Source: an uncultured Prevotellaceae bacterium
GTDB taxonomy: Bacteria; Bacteroidota; Bacteroidia; Bacteroidales; Bacteroidaceae
Direction of reading: 5' to 3'
Length of the DNA: 64,000 nt
NCBI GenBank assembly: GCA_947167455.1
Contig: CAMVIB010000006.1
Span: 1-64,000, forward strand
The notes below the pieces were generated by a model. That model was given only the letters and a program-made list of their open reading frames with translations, did no database searches and was not told where the DNA came from. This document shows, in pieces, positions 47,324 through 56,759 of this stretch; the first letter of the stretch is position 1; every line of letters starts with the position of its first letter. Made by a program: the position numbers and the translations under genes.

Positions 47324-49837
47324 TCAGTGTGCTGACGCGCTGGTGCCTACAGGTTGCTCGAAGGGTATTGCGGGCTGGAGTGCAACAGAGCGGAGGTCTG
47401 CCTCAACGGGATAGTCCCTCCAGGCGTAGCGTACACGCAGACAGCTCGTTGTGTCGGCAGGGAGCCGTAGGCCGTCGGCATCGAGTGTCACCTGTGTCCC
47501 GCTGGCAGAAGCTGTGACATTATGGAAACATCCCTCAGCGTCAGACAGCTCGAAACCTCTTACAGCGCCGGGGTGCAGTGGCTGGTCGAAGGTCACCGTG
47601 ACCTTCGACCCCGACAGCGAGGCGGCAACGACAGCTGGGAATTGAGTTACGATGCCGTTGCTATGAGCGGGGAGCGACTTTGTCTTGGCGTTGCCAGACC
47701 GTGGAGTGGAGCGGGGCATACTATGGGCTGTGAGGCCCGTCAGACAGGTGAGGACGTCGCCTACACGCGCTGCCAGCTCCTTCTTACGCAAGGGATGTAT
47801 GTCGTTGGCCTCGCCGAGGTCATGAGCAGGAACGACAGCAGCGAACGAATCGGCAGTGGCAGCACGACGCTGCCCTTCGCGCAGTATGGGCCATCCTCTC
47901 TTCTGGGGCAGAGGAGCATTATATCCAGCCAGCTGCACGATGGCGAAGGGCAGTGTGGGCTGACCGAGTTGTTGTCGCCACGTGTGCATCAGTGCTGTGA
48001 GCTGGCGTTGATAGAGCTGAGGACGCTCGCTGTTGCTCTCGCCCTGATACCAGATTACACCTGCTACAGCCAGCGGAGCCAGCGGTGCCAACATGCTGTT
48101 CCACAGGGCTGAGGCTCGGTTCTGGTCGGCGTGTGGCATTGTTGGCAGGGCGGGCATACGCACGCCTTCATGCACACGCCAAGTACGACTCAGCGGCAGG
48201 CATTCTGACGATGGCGGCAGGTCGGCTATTGCCGACGTCTGGCCGAATTCTATGCGGTAGGGCTTCTCATCGATGAAGGCAGGCCGCAGGCCATGGCACA
48301 CAAAGCGTACGGTTATGACGTTGTCGCCCTCGTGGAGCAGTCCTGCGGGGATGGTGTAGCGGCGCGGGGGGTACTGATAGCCCGTGCTGCCCACGAGACG
48401 TCCGTTGACGTAGGTGTAGTCGGCATCGGTGAGGGTGCCGACGAGCAGACGTGCCTTACGACCGGCGTGGGCGGCATCGATGTTGATGTGCTGGCGCGCC
48501 CAGTAGGAGCCGCAGTATGTTCCGTCGGGGAGCGGCAGTGCGTTGCGGTCGGCAGTAGGCCATGCGGCATCGTCAAAGTCGGTGCCGGCCCATGCAGGCT
48601 GTCGCCGGGCATCGGGCGTCATGCCAGGGTCGGTGGCATCGAGCATGGCATCCCACTGTCGTGAGGCGCGGGCGTTGGCAGCAGCGATGTCGCTATTCAG
48701 TCTGGGATTGTCGAAGTAGCGGGCCTCGGCAGCCATCATAGGTTCCATGGCGGAAACGCTGTCGAGCGGCAGCCATGCTTCTATGGGTGTTCCGCCCCAG
48801 CTGCTCTGTATGATGCCCTGATGCACGCCGGTCTGCTCTGCCAACCGTTTGCCCAGGAAATAGCCGAGTGCCGAGAAGTGCCAGGCATTGCGACGTGAGA
48901 GCTTCTGCCATCTTACGGAAGGCGTGATGTCGTCGTGCAGAGAGTCGAGTGCAAAGGTGTTGGCCACTTGGAACAAGCGTACGAGGTCGCTAGAGTCGTT
49001 GTCGAGTTCGGCAGCATACTGCGGATAGACGCGTTCGATGTGAGTGTCGATGTTTGACTGTCCGCTGACAAGCCACACATCGCCGAGCCACACGTCATGG
49101 AGGGTGATGCTCTCTGCACCGCTCGCCACGTCGAGCTGTAGCGGTCCGCCAGCTTTCTGTGCAGGAAGCATCGCCCGCCATCGGCCGGCGGCATCGGCAG
49201 TAGTGGTGGCAGTGCCCTTGCCAAGCCGGAGGCTGACCACGGCACCGGGTCTGGACCATCCTCTCATGGTGAGCGGGCGGTCGCGTTGCAATACCATTCC
49301 GTCGGCGAAAAGGGCTGGCAGACGTAATGCCTTGGCCTCAGCGTGAGCTGGTGTCTGGCGCCAGACGTTGAGGACGATGCCGTCGAAGTGCTGCGAGAAG
49401 TCGGGCTCGCACGTAAATAGCTCATCGGCCAGCCATGCGTGGGGCGAGCCGCCATCTACCTCGAAGCGCGGTGACGTGCGGAAGTAGTGATGGCCGGGCT
49501 TGTTGACGATGAGTCCTTGGTTACGGACATGGATGATGGTGCCGTCGTCGGTCTGAATATCGTAGATGGCGTCAAGTTCCGTGTGCTGACCGTCGGCACT
49601 CCTGAGCTGGTAGTCGGCACCGCCGGGAAGGATGCGTCCGCGCAGACGAGGCCCCTCGAAGGTGCCCCCGGTGATGGGGATGATTGTTCGTATGCCCTGT
49701 GGCGTATGGCCTATCTGGCGTGCCGGGGCGAGAGTGACGCGCAGTTGCATCACCAAGTCGCCGTGTGACTCCTGCGGGCTGGCACTTAAGGTCGTAAGTG
49801 TTGCCACGGCGGCTGCTGCGAGAAAGTGTCTGAACAT
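47324..49837 (-). CDS. DUF3237-sialate O-acetylesterase-like fusion
   Basis: An 837-residue exported protein after the preferred start MFRHFLAAAAVATLTTLSAS. The N-terminal region (about 25-160) is a DUF3237 domain (TIIPITGGTFEGPRLRGRILPGGADYQLR and TDDGTIIHVRNQGLI in two stretches). From about 165 follows an SGNH esterase of the sialate O-acetylesterase family (LPALFADGMVLQRDRPL) with the Ser in LVSGQSNID, a WYQGESNSE block, an inserted galactose-binding-like jelly roll (about 430-540) and the Asp-His pair in GEANDIHPLRKKEL. It follows the GH5-GH43 gene by 32 bp in one unit, so deacetylation of xylan side chains is a more likely role than sialic acid. Confidence 0.87.
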   Translation of the reverse strand: MFRHFLAAAAVATLTTLSASPQESHGDLVMQLRVTLAPARQIGHTPQGIRTIIPITGGTFEGPRLRGRILPGGADYQLRSADGQHTELDAIYDIQTDDGTIIHVRNQGLIVNKPGHHYFRTSPRFEVDGGSPHAWLADELFTCEPDFSQHFDGIVLNVWRQTPAHAEAKALRLPALFADGMVLQRDRPLTMRGWSRPGAVVSLRLGKGTATTTADAAGRWRAMLPAQKAGGPLQLDVASGAESITLHDVWLGDVWLVSGQSNIDTHIERVYPQYAAELDNDSSDLVRLFQVANTFALDSLHDDITPSVRWQKLSRRNAWHFSALGYFLGKRLAEQTGVHQGIIQSSWGGTPIEAWLPLDSVSAMEPMMAAEARYFDNPRLNSDIAAANARASRQWDAMLDATDPGMTPDARRQPAWAGTDFDDAAWPTADRNALPLPDGTYCGSYWARQHINIDAAHAGRKARLLVGTLTDADYTYVNGRLVGSTGYQYPPRRYTIPAGLLHEGDNVITVRFVCHGLRPAFIDEKPYRIEFGQTSAIADLPPSSECLPLSRTWRVHEGVRMPALPTMPHADQNRASALWNSMLAPLAPLAVAGVIWYQGESNSERPQLYQRQLTALMHTWRQQLGQPTLPFAIVQLAGYNAPLPQKRGWPILREGQRRAATADSFAAVVPAHDLGEANDIHPLRKKELAARVGDVLTCLTGLTAHSMPRSTPRSGNAKTKSLPAHSNGIVTQFPAVVAASLSGSKVTVTFDQPLHPGAVRGFELSDAEGCFHNVTASASGTQVTLDADGLRLPADTTSCLRVRYAWRDYPVEADLRSVALQPAIPFEQPVGTSASAH

Positions 49838-49869
49838 AGATGCCTGAGAAAGCATGTGCTGTTTGCTGA

Positions 49870-52800
49870 TTAGCGAATCATCACCTTTCTGCCGCCGATG
49901 ACATAGATGCCGGCGGGAAGGCCGCGTACGGCTTCGGCGCGTGTGGAGGCCTTGCGCACAAGCTGGCCAGCGAGGTTATAGACATCGTTATTGTCGGTCG
50001 CTGCCAGAGGCTCGCGGGCGATGTCGCTGATACCGTTCGGATCAAAATTGCTGTCATTGCTGAGGAACATTTCTGTGACATTGAGCGTCTTGGTGGCTGA
50101 GGCAGAGCTGTTGGCGGGTAAGGCGGCGTTGAATGTCACCATGTAGATGGTCTTGGCATTCATGGTGCGACCCTTGCTTGACGTGGAAGTGTACTTGGCA
50201 TTCTGAAGGTCGATGACCACCTCCTTCTGCCGTGGCAGCGTATCGGTGACGACGGTACCCTTGAGCAGCTGCTGTGACGTGCAGATATTGATGCAGAAGT
50301 CACTGGAAGGAGTGGTGTTGAGGCGGATTACGAGGTAGCGGTAGTCGGACATGTCAATAGGCGTGATGTAATTCCAGCCGATGTGGCTGTCCTTCGTGAA
50401 CTTGAAGCTACCTTTGCCGTTGACGAGCTTGTAGGTGCCTTGCCCGACAATGTTGGCGGTGACGTATTGAGGGTCGAAGGGGAAGTAGCTGCTGATGGCA
50501 TCGAAGGAGGTCTCGAAGGTATTTCCGAAGAGGTCGGTGTATGATGCGTTGACCTTCGTGGAGCCTTGGCCGATACCTGTCATCTCTGCACCGCTGAAGT
50601 CCACGATGCCTTCTGTCTCGGGAGTGAAGTGTGTCGTGGCAGCAACATTGCTGACGACGCTGTTCTGGTATGTGGCATTGAGGATAGGGAAGCGCGAGCG
50701 GCCCACCATTGTGGTGTAAGACTTCACCGACGATGCGAACTTGGTGGCGGTGAACTGCGTTGCCTCTGGAGCCGTGAACGTTTCGGGATAGAGTTGGAAT
50801 TCGTCGAAGTTGGCTTCTGTGGTGAACCAGTCAAAGTCGGCATAGCCACCCTTCTGCTTCGTGGCGTAGCAGAAGAGGCCGAAGCGTGCGCCGACGAAGA
50901 CGGTGAGGTTGAAGGACATGGATGTCTCATCGCCCAAGGCTTTCCATGTGGCGTTGTCGAGTGAGTAGTAGAAGCGTGCCTTGTTCTCCTCATACTTTAT
51001 GGATGCACGAAGGTAGATGATGCCGTCTGCAGGCTCTATGGCCTGGGTCTTTTCTGCAGGCTGGAAGTTGGAACCGGCATCGCGCACCTTGTCTTGCTGC
51101 CATAGCAGTTGGTAGCCGTCGGCAGTGCGCTCGACGCAAATCATGGCGTAGGGGTCTTGCAGTATGCAGATGCCTGCGCGGTCGCCATCGGTGAGCTTGC
51201 TGACATCGATGCGTACAGAGCCGGTGCTGGCCTTGCCCTTGGTGGCGAAGATGCGCTGTGTGAGTATGTTGCGTGCCATGGGCAGCTTCGTGGTGACGGC
51301 AGCGGTCTTCATGCGCAGCCACGACGGGCGCTCGAAGAGCGACCATGCTGTGTCAACAGGGTTGTGGTTCCACTCCCATTGCTTGCCGAGCGGGAAGTCG
51401 CGGAAAGCATCTGTCGTGGGCAGGCGCTTCACACTGATGTCGCCCGTGGCGGTGGGCTTGACTACCTTGCTCACGAAGCTGGTGTATGGCTTGCCGTTGT
51501 TGCCTACAACAGGCCAGTCGTCCTTCCACTTCACGGGTTGGAGGTTGGGCATGCGCCCGAGAGCACCAAGATCCTCCTGCATCACTGTCCACCACTTCCC
51601 GGCTATGTCCTCGACCAATGCTCCCTGATGAATGGTGTTGGGTTTGCCGTCAATCCATTTCTCAACAAGCATCTTCTCCTCGTAAGGTCCGAATGGGTCG
51701 GTGGAACGGAACACGGCCTGACCGCTGGGCCACCCACCGTAGGTGGCATATATATAATAGTAGTCGCCAATCTTGTAGAAATGGCATCCTTCGAGGCCGT
51801 CCTTGTCGGAGATGACCTTCTTCTCACGTTTGAAGTTGAACTTCTCATCGAGCTCGCAGACAGAGATATTGCCAATGCCCTGTGCCACATATACCTTGCC
51901 ATTATCGAAGAGCATGCCGGGGTCGTAGTAGCTGCGCTGGAGCTTCTTCATCTCCCACTTGCCCTCGGGGTTCGTGGCGGTGAGGAGCCACCCCTGCAGG
52001 TTCCAGCCGTCGGTGGGCAGCTTCTCATTGATGAGGATGTGGAACTTGCCGTTGTGATACTTCATGGAGCATGCCCACATGCCGCAGCCGTAGGCCATGT
52101 TGTTGCCTGTGAGGTTGTAGCCGGGCTTGTTGGAAAGCTGCTCGAGCGGACGTGCGCAGTACTCCCAGTTGACGAGGTCTTGCGACTTCAGGATTGTGGC
52201 TCCTGGGAAGTTGTGCATGGTGGTAGATATCATGTAGTAGGTGTCGCCGACACGAATGACATCGGGGTCGGGGAAGTCGGCACGCACGATGGGGTTCTGG
52301 TATGTCTTGCCGAAGTCGCTCACGGGAACGCTCTTGAGGTCGGGCTTGGGGTAGTCTCGGGTGTAGTAGTCGGCATACCATTCCCAGCACGCTCCCGAGC
52401 ATGCCTCGGGGTTGCCGTTGAATGCTGGGACGGGGTTCTTCGGGTTTTGTACGAGCTTGTCGATGTCGAGATAGTCGCTGGGGTGTGTCATCGTCATCGA
52501 CACGTTGCCATAGTAGTCGAGCATGGCTTTGTAGCACGCGCCCCATTTCGATGTCGAGGCCGTGGCCCATGTGCCGAGGTTCTTATATACGGGCTGCCCC
52601 CACTCGTTGTTGTGGTCGAACTCCAGAGGCTCACGCAGCGGGCTCCAGTCAACCTCTGAGATGAAGATGGGGTTCGTCTCTACCACTGGCACCTGCACCT
52701 TGAACTGGTTGATGAACTCGCGTTTGCTCTTCTCAATGTCGTTGTCGCGATCCACTTTGCCGTCGTCGCAGCCATACCAGCCCGAATAGACGTGTACGGC

Positions 52801-53628
52801 GTAGCCGAAGTTGAAGTCGGTGATGGGGTTCTTCTTGTAGTCGGCATAGCTCGACTGGTAGCCTGTTCCGGGCACCCAAATGACGCCGCGGAAGCCGTTG
52901 GCGCGGATGAGGTCAACGATGGGCTGGAAGTAGTCGTGCAGAGCCTTGGCATCGCTCTCGCCGTTCATGTTCTTGATGGTGACGGGTTCGTTGGCCAATT
53001 CGATGCTGATTTGTCCGGGGTACTTGCGTACGGAGTCATTCTTTGTAACGATGTCCCAGACGTTCATCAGGTACTTCTGATAGTAGTCGCCAACCTTGAG
53101 GTCGTGGGGACATACTCCTGGCGGACGCATCACGACGTACTGTCTGTGGTTCATGGCTTTCTTTGCCAAGGGGAAATATAGCTTTTCCAGATATGTCTTC
53201 AGGCGTGTGGGGTTGAAATGGCTGATATCTGCCTCGCCGCCAAGGCCTGCGGGTTGGTTTGCGGCTATGGGATAGTTGTAGCTGTTGTCGTTGGTCCATG
53301 CGGGTTCAAGATGCAGTCTGAAGATGTTGCAGTGTGCAATCTCGAAGGCTGTGAACTGCTTCTCGAAGAATTCCAGACAGCGGGTCATGCCGGCGTCGTC
53401 GTAGCTCCAGCCCCAGCGCCCGCCGTTGAACCATGCGCTTGGCGTGTCCATCACGCCGTGCAGCACGACGTGGTTGCCGTGTGTGTCCACGAGCCAACGG
53501 CCATCGACGTGGATCGATGGCAGAGGCTTTTCCACCTGTGCCAATGCCTGCCCGATGCCATCGAGACAGCAGAGGTGTGATAGTGACGCTCCGAAGAGCA
53601 ATGCGAGTGTGAGTAATGTCTTTCGCAT
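49870..53628 (-). CDS. Secreted GH5-GH43 bifunctional glycosidase
   Basis: A 1252-residue exported enzyme with two catalytic modules. Signal peptide, then GH5 (about 35-425) with the acid/base Glu214 in ISIELANEPV and nucleophile Glu325 in IFISEVDWSP. GH43 (about 440-740) follows with Asp454 in ADFPDPDVIRVGDTYYM, Asp569 in YYDPGM and Glu613 in GLEGCHFYKIG, then a beta-xylosidase-type concanavalin-like domain (about 755-960), a bacterial Ig-like segment, a carbohydrate-binding-like beta domain and a tail GLPAGIYVIGGRKVMIR (type IX secretion-like). The GH43 features suggest beta-xylosidase or arabinofuranosidase; with GH5 this fits xylan or arabinoxylan breakdown. First gene of a unit with the esterase. 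Confidence 0.9.
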   Translation of the reverse strand: MRKTLLTLALLFGASLSHLCCLDGIGQALAQVEKPLPSIHVDGRWLVDTHGNHVVLHGVMDTPSAWFNGGRWGWSYDDAGMTRCLEFFEKQFTAFEIAHCNIFRLHLEPAWTNDNSYNYPIAANQPAGLGGEADISHFNPTRLKTYLEKLYFPLAKKAMNHRQYVVMRPPGVCPHDLKVGDYYQKYLMNVWDIVTKNDSVRKYPGQISIELANEPVTIKNMNGESDAKALHDYFQPIVDLIRANGFRGVIWVPGTGYQSSYADYKKNPITDFNFGYAVHVYSGWYGCDDGKVDRDNDIEKSKREFINQFKVQVPVVETNPIFISEVDWSPLREPLEFDHNNEWGQPVYKNLGTWATASTSKWGACYKAMLDYYGNVSMTMTHPSDYLDIDKLVQNPKNPVPAFNGNPEACSGACWEWYADYYTRDYPKPDLKSVPVSDFGKTYQNPIVRADFPDPDVIRVGDTYYMISTTMHNFPGATILKSQDLVNWEYCARPLEQLSNKPGYNLTGNNMAYGCGMWACSMKYHNGKFHILINEKLPTDGWNLQGWLLTATNPEGKWEMKKLQRSYYDPGMLFDNGKVYVAQGIGNISVCELDEKFNFKREKKVISDKDGLEGCHFYKIGDYYYIYATYGGWPSGQAVFRSTDPFGPYEEKMLVEKWIDGKPNTIHQGALVEDIAGKWWTVMQEDLGALGRMPNLQPVKWKDDWPVVGNNGKPYTSFVSKVVKPTATGDISVKRLPTTDAFRDFPLGKQWEWNHNPVDTAWSLFERPSWLRMKTAAVTTKLPMARNILTQRIFATKGKASTGSVRIDVSKLTDGDRAGICILQDPYAMICVERTADGYQLLWQQDKVRDAGSNFQPAEKTQAIEPADGIIYLRASIKYEENKARFYYSLDNATWKALGDETSMSFNLTVFVGARFGLFCYATKQKGGYADFDWFTTEANFDEFQLYPETFTAPEATQFTATKFASSVKSYTTMVGRSRFPILNATYQNSVVSNVAATTHFTPETEGIVDFSGAEMTGIGQGSTKVNASYTDLFGNTFETSFDAISSYFPFDPQYVTANIVGQGTYKLVNGKGSFKFTKDSHIGWNYITPIDMSDYRYLVIRLNTTPSSDFCINICTSQQLLKGTVVTDTLPRQKEVVIDLQNAKYTSTSSKGRTMNAKTIYMVTFNAALPANSSASATKTLNVTEMFLSNDSNFDPNGISDIAREPLAATDNNDVYNLAGQLVRKASTRAEAVRGLPAGIYVIGGRKVMIR

Positions 53629-53809
53629 AGTGATGAAAGATTAGATTTATTGTTGTTAATCGTTATGATGCGCAGCTTTCAACTGATTTCTGTTGCAAAA
53701 TAACTCATAAGGCAAATAATTCTATTATAAATATGTCGCTTTTTGGCCGACATGAGATAAAACAACAAACTTTTGTAACGTAAAGAAAGGATTATTCAAA
53801 CAAATATAT

Positions 53810-53817
53810 TATCTTTG
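53810..53817 (+). promoter_or_regulatory. -7 box of the regulator gene
   Basis: TATCTTTG matches TAnnTTTG about 32 bp before the start codon. I see no good TTTG at the expected distance, so the promoter may need an activator. Confidence 0.5.
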
Positions 53818-53849
53818 CAGCACAAAACCGACAAAATCGTACCTTAGCC

Positions 53850-56738
53850 ATGCATCAAAGCATTTCAAAGATAATACTAGCCGTAGTCTCCTTTATCGCC
53901 ATTACCGCGGCCGGCACTACATCATTCGCCGCCCAACGTCATCTTTTCTTCGGCCCGGAACGCCTGCGATCGACCCTCATCACTGCCATCGGACAGACGC
54001 CCGATGGCTTCCTGTGGGTGGGCACGGAGAATGGTCTGGCACGTTTCGACGGCTACCATTTCTCCAGTCGTACTTCGCTCGACGGCACTCAGCGACCCAC
54101 CGTTGCAACGTCGTTGCTCTCTGACGCTAACGGTAGGCTGTGGGTCGGCACCAGTCATGGCCTCTTCTTCATCGACTGCACCACGGGTGACATACGTGAG
54201 CTGTGCTTCCCCGACAGCCTTCAGCCGAGGGTATATTCGCTGATAGCCTCTGCAGATAACCGTCTGCTGGCAGGAACGGCAGGATATGGCCTCTTCGACG
54301 TTGACCCGATGACCTTCGAAGTCACACATCTGAACCATGCTGGCAAGCCTGACAGCCTATATGCCACCGAGCCATCCATGGCGTATGTCCTCAACCTGTT
54401 CCGCTCGCCAGACGGCACATTGTGGAGCAACTCCAACAACGGCGTCATCAGCCTCATCACACCCGATGGCCGTTACAGGCAGATGACAGCCTCATGTGGC
54501 ACGCCCGTGGGCTTCTTCCAGCGTGACCGCACTACATATGCCCTCTGCCAGCACGGTGTGGAGCCTCTGACAGCCGGCGCTCCTCAGCTCTATGTCCCTG
54601 CGCAGCCATACAGCTTCACGTGTGTGGCTGCCGATGGTGAAGGCAATATCTATGCCGGGACTCATGGCAGCGGTTTGCTGTGGTTGCCACGAGGCGAGAA
54701 CACCTTTCGCCACCTGAACATATCCATGGGTGACTTCGACCTCGACCATGCCCGTGTCGAGGCGCTCTACGTTGACCAGCAAGGCAACCTCTGGGCGGGA
54801 TGCTACGGTCGAGGCCTGCTGGCTGTTGCCCGTCAGGCATCGACGGCATTCCAGACGTGGAGCTTTGCCGCACAGCGCCATGCCACCGGCACTTACATTA
54901 GCTCGCTTGCGGAGGGCACAGCGCCAGTGGCATACTGGGCAACGGTGCAAGGCGATGACATATATGGCTTCGATGGCGACGGCAACATAATCCGTCAGCT
55001 CAACGCCCCGGCAGGATTGGAGACGATGATGCGTGCCTCCGACGGCACTTACTGGCTCGGCACACAGAACACGCTCTATCGCTTTGACACCATGACGGGG
55101 CTGGCACGCTTCCACGCCTCTCTGCCCGGCGACCGCATTGCCTCTATCATAGAGCTCGGCCCCACACAGCTGGCCGTTTCCACCTATGGCGCGGGAGTGG
55201 CTATCGTGGACAGACGTCAGCCCGAAAATGTCGTACAGCTCTCTATGTATGACACCGACACCTTGCATCGCGGACGCCTCATCAATGACTGGGTACATGC
55301 CCTCGATGTCGATGCCAAGGGACGGCTGTGGGCGGCAACGTCGTCAGGCGTATGCCGCTACGACCCTTCGACAGCTACCTTCAGTCCAGACACGATGTTG
55401 AGGCAGCTGCGCACCGAGGACTGTTCTGCACTGCGTGTTCTGAGGTCTGGCGATGTGCTCATGTCAACATCGGCAGGCATCATGCGCTGGTCCGAAACAC
55501 AAGGCCTGCGTCCAGAGCCAGCCACAGAGAAGCTCTGTCAGAGGTCCGTGGCATACATCGCTGAGGACAGCCACGGCGACATCTGGTTCAGTACCAACGA
55601 TGGGCTGTGGCGTTTGCAGGCTGACTCTGCTCTGCTCACGCCTTTCATGGCTGCCGAGGAGGGCCATGCGGCAGAGTATGTCGTAAGGGCTGGCCTTCAG
55701 GCTGCCGATGGCTCAATGCTTTTTGCCACGTCAGATGCCATCACCATCTTTAAGCCCAGTCTGTTGCGCAACCGCAGACCTCTCGATGCCAAGATCCGCC
55801 AGACGGCGCTCTCCTTTGCCGATGGTATCTGGCATGCCGAGTTCTCACTGATGGATTTCATGAACACTGTCGGCACGGTCTTCGAGTACCGCTTTGCCGA
55901 TGACAAGGCGTGGCAGCTGTTGCCGCCAGGCGATAATGCCATCACCTTCCGTCATCTCGCACCAGGCGTTTACCGCCTGTTCGTCAGGGCTACCTTCGCA
56001 GGGCAGACGACAGAGCCGCAGGCATACTGCTTTGAGGTGCCACCCCCATGGTGGCAGACGAGCTGGGCATACACCATCTACGTCCTGCTGTTCATCGCCA
56101 TCGCCGCCTTTGCCGCCTTTGCCTACCGTCGCCACATACAGCACCAGTTGGACCGTGAGAAGCTGAGCTTCCTCATCAACGCCACGCAGGACCAGGCCAC
56201 GCCGCTATCGCTCGATGACCTGCAGACGGCCATCGCTCACTATGTGCAGAGCCGCAGACAGCAGCACGGACAGATGGTGGCACAGGTCCGCAACGTAGAG
56301 ACCATGACCAAAGACATTGACAAGCCTGAGGTCAGCGGCAATGACGAGCAACTGATGGCACGTATCACGAAGAGTGTGAACCGTCATCTCGGAGACAGCG
56401 ACTTCACTGTCGAGCAGATGTGTGAGGAAGTCGGCATCAGCCGTGCACACCTGCATCGTAAGATGAAGGAGCTGACGGGCTTTGCCGTTACGGAGTTCAT
56501 CCGTAACATACGCCTTGAGCAGGCTGCGCGTCTCCTCCGTGAGCAGAAGCTCAACATCACGCAGGTGGCATATACCGTCGGCTTCTCTAACCTCGGATAT
56601 TTCTCCACGGTGTTCCGCAAGCATTTCGGCATCTCACCCCGCGACTTCATCAGTCAGCACAATGCTGCTACTGCCATTGCCGCAGAGCCTGACGCATCAG
56701 CGCCGCCTGCCTCCAATGATGCCCACGACCCCTCATGA
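53850..56738 (+). CDS. Membrane-spanning AraC-type regulator related to hybrid two-component sensors
   Basis: A 962-residue regulator. Signal sequence, then a periplasmic sensor of repeated reg_prop beta-propeller blades (IGQTPDGFLWVGTENGLARFDGY, SDANGRLWVGTSHGLF and others) and a Y_Y_Y domain ending PPPWWQTSWAY. One membrane helix (about 741-759) leads to EKLSFLINATQDQATPLSL, which aligns with the hybrid-sensor H-box but has Gln780 where the phospho-accepting His should be. There is no ATPase and no receiver domain. An AraC/XylS HTH (about 838-938: FTVEQMCEEVGISRAHLHRKMK, then VAYTVGFSNLGYFSTVFRK) ends the protein. Divergent from the GH5-GH43 unit, which it probably controls on sensing an oligosaccharide. 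Confidence 0.87.
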   Translation: MHQSISKIILAVVSFIAITAAGTTSFAAQRHLFFGPERLRSTLITAIGQTPDGFLWVGTENGLARFDGYHFSSRTSLDGTQRPTVATSLLSDANGRLWVGTSHGLFFIDCTTGDIRELCFPDSLQPRVYSLIASADNRLLAGTAGYGLFDVDPMTFEVTHLNHAGKPDSLYATEPSMAYVLNLFRSPDGTLWSNSNNGVISLITPDGRYRQMTASCGTPVGFFQRDRTTYALCQHGVEPLTAGAPQLYVPAQPYSFTCVAADGEGNIYAGTHGSGLLWLPRGENTFRHLNISMGDFDLDHARVEALYVDQQGNLWAGCYGRGLLAVARQASTAFQTWSFAAQRHATGTYISSLAEGTAPVAYWATVQGDDIYGFDGDGNIIRQLNAPAGLETMMRASDGTYWLGTQNTLYRFDTMTGLARFHASLPGDRIASIIELGPTQLAVSTYGAGVAIVDRRQPENVVQLSMYDTDTLHRGRLINDWVHALDVDAKGRLWAATSSGVCRYDPSTATFSPDTMLRQLRTEDCSALRVLRSGDVLMSTSAGIMRWSETQGLRPEPATEKLCQRSVAYIAEDSHGDIWFSTNDGLWRLQADSALLTPFMAAEEGHAAEYVVRAGLQAADGSMLFATSDAITIFKPSLLRNRRPLDAKIRQTALSFADGIWHAEFSLMDFMNTVGTVFEYRFADDKAWQLLPPGDNAITFRHLAPGVYRLFVRATFAGQTTEPQAYCFEVPPPWWQTSWAYTIYVLLFIAIAAFAAFAYRRHIQHQLDREKLSFLINATQDQATPLSLDDLQTAIAHYVQSRRQQHGQMVAQVRNVETMTKDIDKPEVSGNDEQLMARITKSVNRHLGDSDFTVEQMCEEVGISRAHLHRKMKELTGFAVTEFIRNIRLEQAARLLREQKLNITQVAYTVGFSNLGYFSTVFRKHFGISPRDFISQHNAATAIAAEPDASAPPASNDAHDPS

Positions 56739-56759
56739 CTGACTCACTCTTCACTCGCC

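Noticed and set aside
47134..47517. 127-codon plus-strand frame after the tRNAs
   Set aside because: It runs through the tRNA terminator hairpin and then antisense into the esterase gene.
53629..53720. Consensus promoter for the GH5-GH43 unit
   Set aside because: The best candidate, TTATTTTG (53703-53696), deviates from TAnnTTTG and lacks a -33 box at proper distance; the unit may need the regulator, but I cannot mark a site.
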